From NCBI GenBank assembly GCA_002381805.1, contig DFXZ01000010.1, positions 203,136 to 267,135 on the forward strand: a DNA stretch of 64,000 bases, written 5' to 3'. Both the position numbers and the translations under genes were made by a program. Numbering within the stretch: the stretch's first letter is position 1; each line of letters starts with the position of its first letter. Shown one piece after another: positions 52,523-62,320 of the stretch. Under the pieces are notes generated by a model that saw only the letters and a list, made by a program, of their open reading frames with translations, did not search any database and was not told the origin of the DNA. This DNA is from Bdellovibrio sp. UBA4095. GTDB lineage: Bacteria > Bdellovibrionota > Bdellovibrionia > Bdellovibrionales > Bdellovibrionaceae.

Positions 52523-55500
52523 ATGTATTTGAAACTACTGATTGCACTCCCACTTTGGCTTCTCTCTGCACCGACATTCGCAGAGAGCATTTCCTTGCCC
52601 TTGAATTCCGTTAAGAAGCCGGCAATGGACCTAGTAGGGCCCGCAGGAGAAGCCATCGATGTGGGACAAGCTGCAGCCATGGCGAACCTAGGTAATGACC
52701 TGAGTTTACTAAATCCCGCACCTAATAAGATGTGGCAAGATCGTAATTATCCAGGCATCGAGGACTCGCGGGGAGCCTATCCCGCAGCTCAACAAGGTGT
52801 ACAATTCCTCTCTGAGGAAGCTGCTCTGCCTTTTACCTACATGTCACGAGTGCGCTCAATAGAAAACCCAGACTTATACTATCGATTAAGTCTCAGTCGC
52901 CTAAGTCATACGACGCTCATGAGAGCCGCTCTTCTTCGCAAACTCGGCTACTATGTTCCGTCGCCAAAATACTACAAAAATCTTCGTTTATATTTCAGCA
53001 GCGAAGCAGAAAAAGAAGCTTTCCTTAAGAATGCCCAGGAAACAATGATCTCCGATTTTGAAAGCCGCGGCTGGGTCACAGAGGACAACAAACAAAATCA
53101 CTCCGTTGTTTTTAGCGATGCCGTTCTTGAACCCGCACTGGCGGAGTACTTTGATATCCAGTGGGGATACGCGCCAGATCCAAATAACCCCAATCAACTT
53201 CCCGCTGTTCAAAGATACTCACGGAATCGTGCCTATCGCGCGCTTATATTACCTTTCACACTTGTTGACGTTCCAGAAAGCATCAACCGTTTCTCACCGA
53301 AACTGGGTTCCGTCATCACCGGTCATGTCGTACTTAATCATCCGTCAGCAGCTTCATTTTCAGCCGCGACCTACGAGGACGTTCGCTGGCTGGTTCGCCG
53401 TCTTGCTGAATTCAGACAGCAGGATTTTGCTGAGATCGTCGAGGCCGGCGCTTTTCCTGATGAGCTTAAAGAACTCGTCTTAGCAAAGTTGGTTCACAGG
53501 GCACACAATGCGCTTGAGCTATTTAATTTGAAAAATCCTGGTTGGACACTACCTTACTTGCATGTGAACTCTCGCTCCGGTCTGGTTAAAAACGGAAAAG
53601 TGATGCAAGAATTTGTACCGGGTTATCCGCAGCGCTTCGCTCATGGAGATCGTCAAACTCCGTTTGCCGATGGCGATCTTCAGCGCTACCTGGGAATTCG
53701 CGGAAAATCAGCTGCTATCGGTACTTTACTTAATCACATCAATGAAACTTTAGATCTTCTTTCTGTGAGTGATCTTTATCAAGGTCGTCGTAACGAAATG
53801 ACGAAAAAAATCATTGAACACATCAGAGAAAAACCCATGGAACCACTTTATCAGAAAGTAGAGTCCTGGGGCGGTGCCGTCGGAGGATTTAACCTTGGGG
53901 CCACTCGCCATGTGACGACCGGAACATACTACGGAAGCTCGGCCCCTATTCAGCTGGTGGACAATATCAGCGTAGCCGCACGCCTTGGCTACTTTATGAC
54001 ATTAGACGGAGTTCCCAAAGTGGCCCCCATGGCTGGCGCAAACCTTATGGTCATGCGCGACTATACACATGTTCGTCCTTTAAACTCCATCAAAGAAGGA
54101 ACTCAGGTTTCTTGGAAGGATCTCCTAATACCAAGATTCATGACCAAGCTTTCCGGAATTCTTGACGAAAAAGACCTTATTAAATCGTCGGTGGAAGGCC
54201 AGCCGGCTCGCCAACCGCTGGATGCGTTTCTAAGCGAACTACGCGAAGGAGAGGTTTTCACAGTGACCGATTCTATCGGCTTGTCAGCTTATCTGCAGGC
54301 ATTCTCGTCTCTAGATGTACTGGTGGGCATCACCCCTTTAAGTTTTCTGAACTCTGTTGCAATCGGCGTCGATGGGAACAGAGCGATCCTTCGCCAGACA
54401 AGTTTTATGCGGACTTCTGAAGGCATTCAGGTCTATGTGCGCGCACAAAAAAGTGCCGCACTGGGTATGACTTTAGATCTGAACTACTTCATCAATGTCA
54501 TGAGAATTCGAGCCAGTACAACTTGGGCAGATATCAAAACAGATGCTTTTGTGATCGATTACAATCCTGAATATGCCGAATACCTTGATTCCGAAAATTC
54601 AGACTCAAAATTCATTAAGGATTTCATAAAGACCAGGGATGACCTAAAACCCGCGTTACGGTCTTTATTCAGAAATAACGACCCAGAACTGCTCTATGCA
54701 AACTTTGCCCATCGCAAGTTTGAAATTGATCACACCCTTGAGACTCAAGAAATGAGAGCCAAACTTTTCGCGATTCGTGTAAACTCTTTCGAGGAAGATC
54801 ACCTTTTAAAAATTCGCTATCCCCGCAATCCAGAAGCCCCTGAGCTAGATCCAAAAGACGAGGAAGTCGTTCTGTTTTCCAACAAAAGAGGCGAACTCAT
54901 GGGTCGGGATTTGCTTGGCTTTGCAATGGATTGGTTCGAAGGCATCATGAATCGCTGGGTACCAAAAGGAAAAATTGATCTCGCAAATTCGAATGATCCC
55001 AATCCAGCAAATACTCCCTTCGGGAAGGCTTACTGGAGAACCATCAATACAGAGGCCGATCTTAGTCAAAATACGAAACAGTACCCTTCAGTTTCGATCA
55101 TTCAACATGTCTGGGGCGGTTGGCATCTGAATCGCAACAAGTTTTTAAAACTTATTGATGAAGTCCAAGGCGAACTTAGAAATACCCCTGTGGCTTCTTA
55201 CCGATTGATTGAAAAAGAAGCCTTTGCGAATGTCACTGCCGTTGATTTCTACCGTATTACGGCCAATCTTTCCATACTACCTGGCGGACTCGATAAGATT
55301 CGCGATCTGATTCTGCAACCCGATCAGAATGGCAAAAAGCTTCCCGAAAAGCAGTTTATTGCAGGCTTTTTTGACAAAATTAGTAAGGCCTTTGGCAACA
55401 AACCTCGTCCTCATGACAAAGAGCTTTTTAAGGACATGATTACAATTCTTGGCAACGGTAACTATGTCGATGGAAAGAAAAAGTTCGATAAGGAATGCGA

Positions 55501-55918
55501 AAGATACGAAAAACAATCCCGCAAAGAAAAGGCGATGAACTACAAGGGGAAACGGGTCAATGGCACTTACTTCGAGTGTATGCTGCCATGGATGCAGCAG
55601 ATCATGTATCTTTCTGCCAATTATCCCAAAGACAAGAAGGCACAGACGCAGTGGATGACTCGTGCTCTCTACATCCTTGAAGACCAGCTTCCATTGCCTC
55701 AACTCTTAAAGTTCCTGGGCAAAGAAAACTACATCTATTTTGTACGTATCAATGGGTTCCGCATGGGTGATGAAGATGGCGACTTGGAATATTTCTCCAA
55801 CACTCTTGGCGATCCCAATAAGAACATCGAATACGCGAACGGACTGATTCAAATGTTCGCCACAAAAACTCGCATTTCTCCAATCGAATTGGACAAAACA
55901 CTGGGGAGCTTCCGATGA
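52523..55918 (+). CDS. Large exported protein of unknown family
   Basis: 1131 residues. Signal peptide (MYLKLLIALPLWLLSAPTFA). The mature protein mixes helical and beta stretches with few Cys and no recognised domain; TYMSRVRSIENPDLYYRLSL, a LGATRHVTTGTYYGSSAPIQ stretch and a mid region TPLSFLNSVAIGVDGNRAIL give no family hint. The stop overlaps the start of a subtilisin-family protease (55915-55918), so the two are made together: it may be the protease's substrate, partner or inhibitor-chaperone. Probably periplasmic, outer-membrane or secreted. Function unknown. Confidence 0.85.
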   Translation: MYLKLLIALPLWLLSAPTFAESISLPLNSVKKPAMDLVGPAGEAIDVGQAAAMANLGNDLSLLNPAPNKMWQDRNYPGIEDSRGAYPAAQQGVQFLSEEAALPFTYMSRVRSIENPDLYYRLSLSRLSHTTLMRAALLRKLGYYVPSPKYYKNLRLYFSSEAEKEAFLKNAQETMISDFESRGWVTEDNKQNHSVVFSDAVLEPALAEYFDIQWGYAPDPNNPNQLPAVQRYSRNRAYRALILPFTLVDVPESINRFSPKLGSVITGHVVLNHPSAASFSAATYEDVRWLVRRLAEFRQQDFAEIVEAGAFPDELKELVLAKLVHRAHNALELFNLKNPGWTLPYLHVNSRSGLVKNGKVMQEFVPGYPQRFAHGDRQTPFADGDLQRYLGIRGKSAAIGTLLNHINETLDLLSVSDLYQGRRNEMTKKIIEHIREKPMEPLYQKVESWGGAVGGFNLGATRHVTTGTYYGSSAPIQLVDNISVAARLGYFMTLDGVPKVAPMAGANLMVMRDYTHVRPLNSIKEGTQVSWKDLLIPRFMTKLSGILDEKDLIKSSVEGQPARQPLDAFLSELREGEVFTVTDSIGLSAYLQAFSSLDVLVGITPLSFLNSVAIGVDGNRAILRQTSFMRTSEGIQVYVRAQKSAALGMTLDLNYFINVMRIRASTTWADIKTDAFVIDYNPEYAEYLDSENSDSKFIKDFIKTRDDLKPALRSLFRNNDPELLYANFAHRKFEIDHTLETQEMRAKLFAIRVNSFEEDHLLKIRYPRNPEAPELDPKDEEVVLFSNKRGELMGRDLLGFAMDWFEGIMNRWVPKGKIDLANSNDPNPANTPFGKAYWRTINTEADLSQNTKQYPSVSIIQHVWGGWHLNRNKFLKLIDEVQGELRNTPVASYRLIEKEAFANVTAVDFYRITANLSILPGGLDKIRDLILQPDQNGKKLPEKQFIAGFFDKISKAFGNKPRPHDKELFKDMITILGNGNYVDGKKKFDKECERYEKQSRKEKAMNYKGKRVNGTYFECMLPWMQQIMYLSANYPKDKKAQTQWMTRALYILEDQLPLPQLLKFLGKENYIYFVRINGFRMGDEDGDLEYFSNTLGDPNKNIEYANGLIQMFATKTRISPIELDKTLGSFR

Positions 55919-58900
55919 GGACTTCAATGACTGCCCTTTTTTCTTTGCTCTTTCCTTTGATCGCCGCTGCACAAGATCCCTTTTCTGGTTTTCAGTGGGG
56001 TCTTTCAAATCTGGGCCAACCCCAAATGATCGATCTTGATCCGCTTCATACCTATAAGGTCCCGGCACGAGCTGGCGAAGACGTCCGCCTGCCAACACCT
56101 CTACGAACGCAGAAAAAAGTTATTGTGGCGGTGTTGGACACCGGCATTCAAAAAAACCATCCTGATCTTCGGAATGTAATCGTCCGAAAGGATTCAGAAT
56201 GTCGGGCCTTAGCTAAGTTTGAAGCGTGCGTTCAAGAAGAAAACCGTTCTGATTGTGAAAAGAAATGGATGGACCTAAACAATCCCGAAGTCGACCAAGA
56301 CAAGAATGGATACCCTATGGATTGCCAAGGCTGGAGTCTCCTTGGCGGAGTCAATCCCGCTGGAATCATGGGTCGTCCCGACTTCAGTGACGATCAAGGC
56401 CATGGCACTCACGTCGCAGGAATAATAGCTGCCGAAGTGAGCAACAACATTGGCATTCGCGGCCTGAGTCAGAATGTCAGCATCCTGCCGGTTCAGGTGA
56501 TTGGTATGCAGCCGAGCGAACCGATGAAGCCCCTTTCAATTTATGACTCTGCTCGGGAAGCCGGTCGCGAGAGCATCAATCGCAGTTTAGGTGACATGGT
56601 CGGACGAGGAGTCATCTATGCCATGCGATCTGGTGCCCAAGTGATCAATTTCTCCATGGGCTGGCCACAAGCAAAAGACTCTGAGTTCATGCGCCAAGTG
56701 ATCTCCGAAGCTCAAGCTCGTGGAATCATTATTGTCGCCGCAGCAGGGAACGATTCGACGAAGGCGCTTCTTAGACCCTGTGCCTATGAAAATGTTATTT
56801 GCGTTGGTGCCGCCGGGCCAGACGGAGCCTATGCGCATTTTTCCAACTTCGGCAGCGGTGTCGATATTATCGCGCCAGGCACGAATATACTTAGCACATA
56901 TCCTATAAGCAAACGACCGGTACGCTTCCGCTCTACTCTTGGATATGAATATCTTTCTGGCACTTCTCAAGCCGCACCTTTTGTGGCTGCCGCTGCCGCC
57001 GAGCTATTAGCACGTGGCGTACCAGCAAAAGATGTCTATGCTCGTTTAGTGCTTGGATCGCGAACTCCCCTCAGCCCACTTTCTCTGATCTCAGGTGGGT
57101 CCCATGAAAAAGGACACACTCTGAATCCAGAAAGGGAAATTTACAAAAAATATTCTGTCGGCGGAAACTTGGATGTTGAACAAGCCTTAAATGCTTCTGC
57201 ACAACCACTCATCGTGCCGGCATCAAAAGAAAAAATTGAAATCCCCTGGGACCGCCAGAGCCAGGATCTAAGCTTTGAGATTTCCCTGGTCAATAAGTGG
57301 CAAGATGTCTCTGCTGCAGCTGCAAAAATTCAGGGGCAGTTTGTAAAACCCCACGCCGATGCCATTCGGCCCTGGATCCAGAATGTGAAAGAATCGGCCC
57401 CGTATCCAGCGATTTGGAAGCAAAATGAGGTTCGCAAGTTTACTGTTTACCTAAGCCTTGTCGATGCAACAGATCCCAGCCAATCACGCATACCCAGTGA
57501 ACTGGATTTCACAGTCGATGTGACTGTAGGTCAAAACACTCGCCGCTACGTTTTCGAAAGTGAAGTGATCGTAAGCATCACTCCAGAAACAAACGCAAGA
57601 GATGTGAAAAGTTACGAAATCCTGGGTCTGCCGAAAACCCGTCTGACTTTCCTTCCACTTGACGAGAACCTGGATAGCTCTCCCGAACAACGTGACTACC
57701 TGGCCTTTTCGCAACAAAAAAATAATTGGCAAATGTGGCTAGTCGCAGACGCAGGCAACCGCCAATATCGTGCAGTGGGTGGGACAAAAATAAAAGTAGA
57801 AGGTGATTCGGCCAACCTACGCGAACAGTTTCTTGCACGGATGGATATGAATGGCGACGGAATCAGTGAATATGTTATGGGAATCCTCGAGGATAAAAGC
57901 GAACTCGACGAGCCAGCTCCGTCACCTCTTAGCTTCTATATTTTCAACGGGTCTATGCAGCTTTTGGAAAGCTTCACATATTCTAGCGAAGTGGCCCCGG
58001 CTCCTTACCAGTTGTACTGGCAAACAATCGGCGGCACGAAACGCCCTGCATGGGTCGGTGGTGGAAAGGATCCACACAAAAAACGCGGATTAAAGGAGCG
58101 CTGGGAAAATCCAGACGACCTGGAGAAAATCGAAACTCGTTTCTATTACCTTGATCACAAAAATAAACTGAATGCATTGGTAGAGCATGAAGGCTTCAAA
58201 ATAATTGATGTGATTGAACCACGCCGCGACCAAGTCATTGCCGGCAGAGTTCCCATCCTCTTGGCAAAGAACTCCGGAACCGAAGCCAAACCCTCCTATC
58301 TTTACACTTTCGCAATTGCCGAAGTCATCAACGGTCAGATCGAAAACTTTATGGAGCTTGATCTTTTTGCAAGTGAAAATTCTTATCGCAATATTCTGGA
58401 CACTCGAGTCGACAAGGTCCATTCGCTCAGCTACGGCCACGACGAATTTGCAGGCAGCTTCTGGTTCGGCGAGGGTTTAAACAGACAACAAAGACTCTCC
58501 GTTTTTGATAACAAGCAATGGGAACTACTAGATCAGCAATTGGCTGCCGAGCGGTCACAATTTGACTCTGCATTATGGGTACGAGCAGTCTTTGCCGGTT
58601 TGCAACGCAAGGGTGCTTTCGTTCTGACCAATTCTGAAATTCAATATCATGATCTTGCAGGAACAAGCATTATCAGCCGCAGTTTTGAAAGATACACGTT
58701 CTTTCCAGATATGCTCATGACGAATTTGTATTTCCCGATCACTCTGCGCGATGCCGACAATAAAACGACAAAAATTCCTGCGCTCTTTACGACTGAATCT
58801 TCTGAACTCAGTCGTGGTGTCAAAATGTTGGTACCGGTTTTTGCAAGAGATGGAAAAGCAATCGAACTGGTGTCACCGGCTCGCCTACGCTTCAAGTCAT

Positions 58901-59010
58901 CTGCTGGATGCCGTCCGATGGACACACCCGTTTTTGACGGAGCTCAAGGAGCCCATTCGTTCGACTATTACTGCGGAGATAAATTACTAAGAGTGAACTT
59001 AGTTTACTAA
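55915..59010 (+). CDS. Subtilisin-family (S8) serine protease with long C-terminal extension
   Basis: 1031 residues. Signal peptide ends near residue 20 (AAAQ). The S8 domain covers about 65-390 with the full catalytic set: Asp75 in VAVLDTGIQ, His163 in QGHGTHVAG, Asn279 in AAAGNDS and Ser351 in SGTSQAAPF. There is an insert with four Cys at 95-137. The remaining ~640 residues hold beta-rich domains and a calcium-loop-like DMNGDGISEYV near 643 (FG-GAP/VCBS style). There is no classical pro-region of normal length, so activation may differ. It is coupled to the upstream 1131-residue protein and followed by a poly-Gly lipoprotein. Likely extracellular or surface proteolysis. Confidence 0.93.
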   Translation: MRTSMTALFSLLFPLIAAAQDPFSGFQWGLSNLGQPQMIDLDPLHTYKVPARAGEDVRLPTPLRTQKKVIVAVLDTGIQKNHPDLRNVIVRKDSECRALAKFEACVQEENRSDCEKKWMDLNNPEVDQDKNGYPMDCQGWSLLGGVNPAGIMGRPDFSDDQGHGTHVAGIIAAEVSNNIGIRGLSQNVSILPVQVIGMQPSEPMKPLSIYDSAREAGRESINRSLGDMVGRGVIYAMRSGAQVINFSMGWPQAKDSEFMRQVISEAQARGIIIVAAAGNDSTKALLRPCAYENVICVGAAGPDGAYAHFSNFGSGVDIIAPGTNILSTYPISKRPVRFRSTLGYEYLSGTSQAAPFVAAAAAELLARGVPAKDVYARLVLGSRTPLSPLSLISGGSHEKGHTLNPEREIYKKYSVGGNLDVEQALNASAQPLIVPASKEKIEIPWDRQSQDLSFEISLVNKWQDVSAAAAKIQGQFVKPHADAIRPWIQNVKESAPYPAIWKQNEVRKFTVYLSLVDATDPSQSRIPSELDFTVDVTVGQNTRRYVFESEVIVSITPETNARDVKSYEILGLPKTRLTFLPLDENLDSSPEQRDYLAFSQQKNNWQMWLVADAGNRQYRAVGGTKIKVEGDSANLREQFLARMDMNGDGISEYVMGILEDKSELDEPAPSPLSFYIFNGSMQLLESFTYSSEVAPAPYQLYWQTIGGTKRPAWVGGGKDPHKKRGLKERWENPDDLEKIETRFYYLDHKNKLNALVEHEGFKIIDVIEPRRDQVIAGRVPILLAKNSGTEAKPSYLYTFAIAEVINGQIENFMELDLFASENSYRNILDTRVDKVHSLSYGHDEFAGSFWFGEGLNRQQRLSVFDNKQWELLDQQLAAERSQFDSALWVRAVFAGLQRKGAFVLTNSEIQYHDLAGTSIISRSFERYTFFPDMLMTNLYFPITLRDADNKTTKIPALFTTESSELSRGVKMLVPVFARDGKAIELVSPARLRFKSSAGCRPMDTPVFDGAQGAHSFDYYCGDKLLRVNLVY

Positions 59011-59042
59011 CAACGATTTCTTAAAACCACAAAGGGGGAAGA

Positions 59043-59948
59043 ATGAAAAAAACACTACGAGTTATTCTAGGAACAGTGATCGCAACAGGATTTGCAGCCT
59101 GCGGCGGCGGAGGAGGCGGAGGCGGCGGTGGTAGCAGTCAAGTGATCTACTACCCTTACGAAACAGTTTTCGGTGACGTCTGCCAAACTCAAGAAGCTTC
59201 ACCAGGCTGTACTTTCTTGAAGTCTACTGGAGAAAGGATCGCCGTGTCTGAGGATCCAGATTATAACAAAATGGGTTATGGCTCTGATGATCTTTGGTAT
59301 GTCAAATTTGACTCAAATGGTAATGCTGCCGTTTATGACGATTTGGGTCGCTTTCAATACTACGAAGACATCAGTCAGTTTGCAGGCTTTGTCGGCGGAA
59401 CAACTATTGGCGTCGGTGACACCGGTTTCTATTGGGAGAACGTTGCGAACGGTACGTACTGGCTTGGAAAGAATGGAGTCCTATACAACGCGAATGTCGG
59501 CGAATCGAACTATGGCCAAGCGATTAACGACAAAACCTCTTCATCCGCATCAGATACAAACTTTGCCGCTCTAAATTCAGACGCCAACAAAGAACTGGTT
59601 AAAAGAGCTTCTGATCGCCTGATGAAAGAATATGGCTTTAAGCAAGATAAAGCCGTTGCCGTAGCATCAGCTTTGAACTCTTGGGCCGTAGCTGCTGCTG
59701 AGCGCGGCACCACATCTGAAAAAGACATGGATAAAACTTTTAAAGTTGTGTTCGGCATTCAATTTTCTGATGCCTTGGCAGCCGCAAAAGACCTGGCTTA
59801 CGGAGATAAATCAAGCATGCAGGACTTAACAAATAGATCCGCAGCAGCTCTGGGCTTGAAGCCTCATCAAGCCCAGAAGTTCATGAAAGGAATGTACAAA
59901 AAAGCACTCGCAAACTGGGGTTACGACGAAAGCAGCTTTAACTGGTAA
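59043..59948 (+). CDS. Lipoprotein with ten-glycine tract
   Basis: 301 residues, AAGGGGGAAGA before the ATG. Lipobox GFAAC (Cys20) is followed by a run of ten Gly, a flexible tether, then a Tyr/Gly/Asp-rich domain (YPYETVFGDVCQTQ, DTGFYWENVANGTYWLG). The C-terminal ~120 residues are helical (KELVKRASDRLMKEYGF). It lies 32 bases after the protease gene and is likely in the same transcript. Possibly a surface anchor or accessory of the protease; no known family. Confidence 0.83.
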   Translation: MKKTLRVILGTVIATGFAACGGGGGGGGGGSSQVIYYPYETVFGDVCQTQEASPGCTFLKSTGERIAVSEDPDYNKMGYGSDDLWYVKFDSNGNAAVYDDLGRFQYYEDISQFAGFVGGTTIGVGDTGFYWENVANGTYWLGKNGVLYNANVGESNYGQAINDKTSSSASDTNFAALNSDANKELVKRASDRLMKEYGFKQDKAVAVASALNSWAVAAAERGTTSEKDMDKTFKVVFGIQFSDALAAAKDLAYGDKSSMQDLTNRSAAALGLKPHQAQKFMKGMYKKALANWGYDESSFNW

Positions 59949-59961
59949 ACCTGCATCTTTG

Positions 59962-60012
59962 AAGGTGCACATCAAGGGATCTACGTTTCATTGCGTAGAT
60001 CCCTTGCACCTT
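59962..60012. terminator. Long hairpin between convergent genes
   Basis: AAGGGATCTACG (59974-59985) pairs with CGTAGATCCCTT (59994-60005) and the stem is extended by AAGGTGC/GCACCTT (59962-59968, 60006-60012) after a bulge. No long U-run follows. It separates the lipoprotein gene from the convergent nsrR gene. Confidence 0.6.
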
Positions 60013-60020
60013 AAACAACC

Positions 60021-60422
60021 TTAGGCATTTGGTGTGATAGCGTCTAAGGTAGTCCTATCTAAAGAATCCAAAAAGGCTTCAAGTGCCTGACTGAGCGATC
60101 TCTTCAGTCTGCAACTACCACGAAAAGTGCAGCTTGTACTTTTGTTCGCAAAACAATCTGCAATATCCAGATTTTCTTCGGTTTCTTGAACAATCATTCT
60201 TAATGTCAACTTTCCCGTGTCCTTATGGATGAGAAGCCCACCCGTTCTTCCTCGAATGGTCTCGATAAAGCCGAGTTTGGCCAGCTGGTTAGACACTTTA
60301 ATCAGATTATTTTTAGAAATCTTCAAATTTTCTGCTAACTCATTCAAAGTGACCAAGTTCTTTTTTTGATTCAGGTACATCAATACTCTTAAGGAATAAT
60401 CTGTGTGATCCGTTAAACGCAT
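60021..60422 (-). CDS. nsrR: NsrR-type Rrf2-family NO-sensing repressor
   Basis: 133 residues from the ATG at 60422 (AGGAGTGGAATT); the frame extends further upstream into nnrS. Rrf2 winged helix at 1-70: MRLTDHTDYSLRVLMYL, then LNELAENLKISKNNLIKVSNQL and IRGRTGGL. The Fe-S cluster Cys trio is in ADCFANKSTSCTFRGSCRLK (C-x7-C-x5-C), as in NsrR and IscR-like proteins. NsrR releases its targets when NO destroys the cluster. It follows nnrS by ten bases and a matching palindrome lies upstream of that gene, so autoregulation is expected. Confidence 0.9.
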   Translation of the reverse strand: MRLTDHTDYSLRVLMYLNQKKNLVTLNELAENLKISKNNLIKVSNQLAKLGFIETIRGRTGGLLIHKDTGKLTLRMIVQETEENLDIADCFANKSTSCTFRGSCRLKRSLSQALEAFLDSLDRTTLDAITPNA

Positions 60423-60432
60423 AATTCCACTC

Positions 60433-61551
60433 CTAACAACTTGCTGCGGCCTTGCCCGGTTTAAATATGCGAATAAAGAACGAATAAATCCAGCCCGCAA
60501 TCGCTAACAACCAAAGGTAAACTGCCACATGCAGAAGATGTATTTTCATCTCTCCGTCGACGGCTCCATACAAACCTCGAGCCACCATGCTCAACGCGAG
60601 CAAGCTGACGAACACCCATAAAGCCCGTGATTTCATTTCAATATCTAAAGAATAAGAACCGTGCGCAAGAGTCACACGCGTCCCTACCGCATAACAGATC
60701 ATTGTAAAACAGCCAATAAAAAGAATATGGAGCCAAGTCAAATAGAGACCCGGCTGAATCCAGCAGAGTAAAAAGCTTAGTGGTATAGTCAGTGCAACTA
60801 TGCGCACCCCCCATTTCAAAGCCGATGGCCTTGCAGAAGGCCGCTGAACTTTCCAAAAGAAAAACAGATAACCCAATGTCACCAACGCAAGACCTAGATA
60901 GGCAAGCGTGAAATCCAATCCCGCCAGAAATAGCAAACCCGCTGTAGCCAAGCCCATCAGATTAAAAACTCTCAGGGTGCTTTTTTGGTGGGATGTCTCG
61001 AAAACTGAAGGCAGGCCCGAAAGGAATGAAAAGAATCTTGTACCAATACCCAACACCAGTAAAAGTATCGTACCAACATGATAGAGATGAATTCCCATAT
61101 ACGATTGCCCTGAATAGTGATAGGCAGCACCCGCCAGTGCCAGCGCGACGGCATAGCCTACATGTGGGAAAAATACCGGCGCAGGCTTAGTGGCTTTGAG
61201 CAGTCTGCGACCGCCAAAGATCAGTAGAAAAACAATCAACAGAATATGAGTCCCGTAAAAATATCTGGGATCAAGGCTCCATGAAAACACAATCATTAAA
61301 AACATCAGCAATCCAGCAATGGCCAACTCTATTTTCTTTGCAGGTGAGGTGCCCGTCATTTTGGGAACCGCCGTCATCAAGAAGCCCACTATAAAACTCC
61401 AGATAAATCCCCCAACGATCAGCTTGGAATGGATAAAAAGCGCCGGAGTTCCAAACCAATTAAGATGCTGGACCAACCAGACCCCTACGGCCAGCAACGA
61501 GCTGAGAACGCCAATTGGAAAGAATATTTGGTAAGGGGCTAAAGCTTTCAT
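60433..61551 (-). CDS. nnrS: NnrS-family membrane protein, second copy
   Basis: 372 residues, AAGGAGATGTC before the ATG. About twelve helices: FFPIGVLSSLLAVGVWLV, HSKLIVGGFIWSFIVGFLMT, a mid HVGTILLLVLGIGTRFF and TMICYAVGTRVTLAHGSYS. These align by eye with the other NnrS at 43.6 kb, although the two are clearly diverged. It shares an operon with nsrR and lies next to the predicted NsrR operator. Predicted to protect against nitrosative stress. Confidence 0.9.
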   Translation of the reverse strand: MKALAPYQIFFPIGVLSSLLAVGVWLVQHLNWFGTPALFIHSKLIVGGFIWSFIVGFLMTAVPKMTGTSPAKKIELAIAGLLMFLMIVFSWSLDPRYFYGTHILLIVFLLIFGGRRLLKATKPAPVFFPHVGYAVALALAGAAYHYSGQSYMGIHLYHVGTILLLVLGIGTRFFSFLSGLPSVFETSHQKSTLRVFNLMGLATAGLLFLAGLDFTLAYLGLALVTLGYLFFFWKVQRPSARPSALKWGVRIVALTIPLSFLLCWIQPGLYLTWLHILFIGCFTMICYAVGTRVTLAHGSYSLDIEMKSRALWVFVSLLALSMVARGLYGAVDGEMKIHLLHVAVYLWLLAIAGWIYSFFIRIFKPGKAAASC

Positions 61552-61589
61552 GACATCTCCTTGGACTGAACTATTGACAACGCTGATTT

Positions 61590-61614
61590 AATGTTGCATA
61601 TTAAATGCAACATT
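61590..61614. promoter_or_regulatory. NsrR-type operator palindrome between nnrS and the FmdE-like gene
   Basis: AATGTTGCAT-ATTAA-ATGCAACATT is a 25-bp perfect inverted repeat with an A/T centre. It resembles the known NsrR consensus (two ATGCAT-like arms around AAATT). It sits between two divergent genes, 39 bases from one start and 43 from the other, so one site could control both. Confidence 0.72.
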
Positions 61615-61656
61615 TCAAGCCGGGATTCACATCCTTACTCAAAAATAGGAATTAAA

Positions 61657-62235
61657 ATGACAGCAGAGACACTTCAAACGGTAGCAAAGAAAATGACGAT
61701 TGCGGTTCACGAACCGTTTGCGCAATATCTCCAAGCCTCTGAAGAAGAATTTAACTTCAACATATCGCTCATGGAATGTTATCGTTTTGCAGGTCATGCA
61801 TGTCATTCCGTCACCGGCGCTTTTCTAAGCACACAAGCCGCCATCGAGGCACTCTATCCTGACACGAAGACTTGCCTTCGGGGCGACCTCAAGATCGAGT
61901 TCGGCTCGGAACTCCATGAAAGAGCCACAGGTCCCAGATCCAATGTTATCAGCTTCATCACTGGGTCCTGGGGTGAAACCGGATTCCCAGGCCTCAAAGG
62001 CACTTTATTCCCGCGAAAGAATCTTATTAGTTATGGCCACAACGACCTGCAGAAAAATGAAGTCCGCTTTCGTCGAATTTCTGACAATACCGCAGTGACA
62101 ATTTCATATGACTCATCCGCTGCCCTCGAGAACTACGCAGAGCAACTCGAGTTCCCGCAAAGCTGGCGCTCGGAGATCCTGCATATTTTAAATAACAAGG
62201 ACCGCGCCTATAAAGTGACTCGACAACACTCATAA
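61657..62235 (+). CDS. FmdE-like protein
   Basis: 192 residues from the ATG at 61657 (AGGAATTAAA upstream); a frame extension to 61591 overlaps the operator. CYRFAGHACHSVTGAFLSTQAAIEALYP resembles the metal-binding GHxC...G helix of the FmdE (formylmethanofuran dehydrogenase subunit E) family (shown only to its first motifs: GHACHS and TGAFL). ISFITGSWGETGF and the GLKGTLFP stretch fit the second FmdE block. No methanogenic partner is present, so the role is not the archaeal one. The gene is divergent from nnrS-nsrR with an NsrR-type palindrome between, pointing to a NO-linked function. Family call moderate. Confidence 0.6.
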   Translation: MTAETLQTVAKKMTIAVHEPFAQYLQASEEEFNFNISLMECYRFAGHACHSVTGAFLSTQAAIEALYPDTKTCLRGDLKIEFGSELHERATGPRSNVISFITGSWGETGFPGLKGTLFPRKNLISYGHNDLQKNEVRFRRISDNTAVTISYDSSAALENYAEQLEFPQSWRSEILHILNNKDRAYKVTRQHS

Positions 62236-62320
62236 ATTACCCCATGCGCCAGAAAAAGACCTTGCTCTAATTCCGCCAAGCCCATCAAATAAGAAAGTTA
62301 ATTCTTAAGAATGGGGATTT

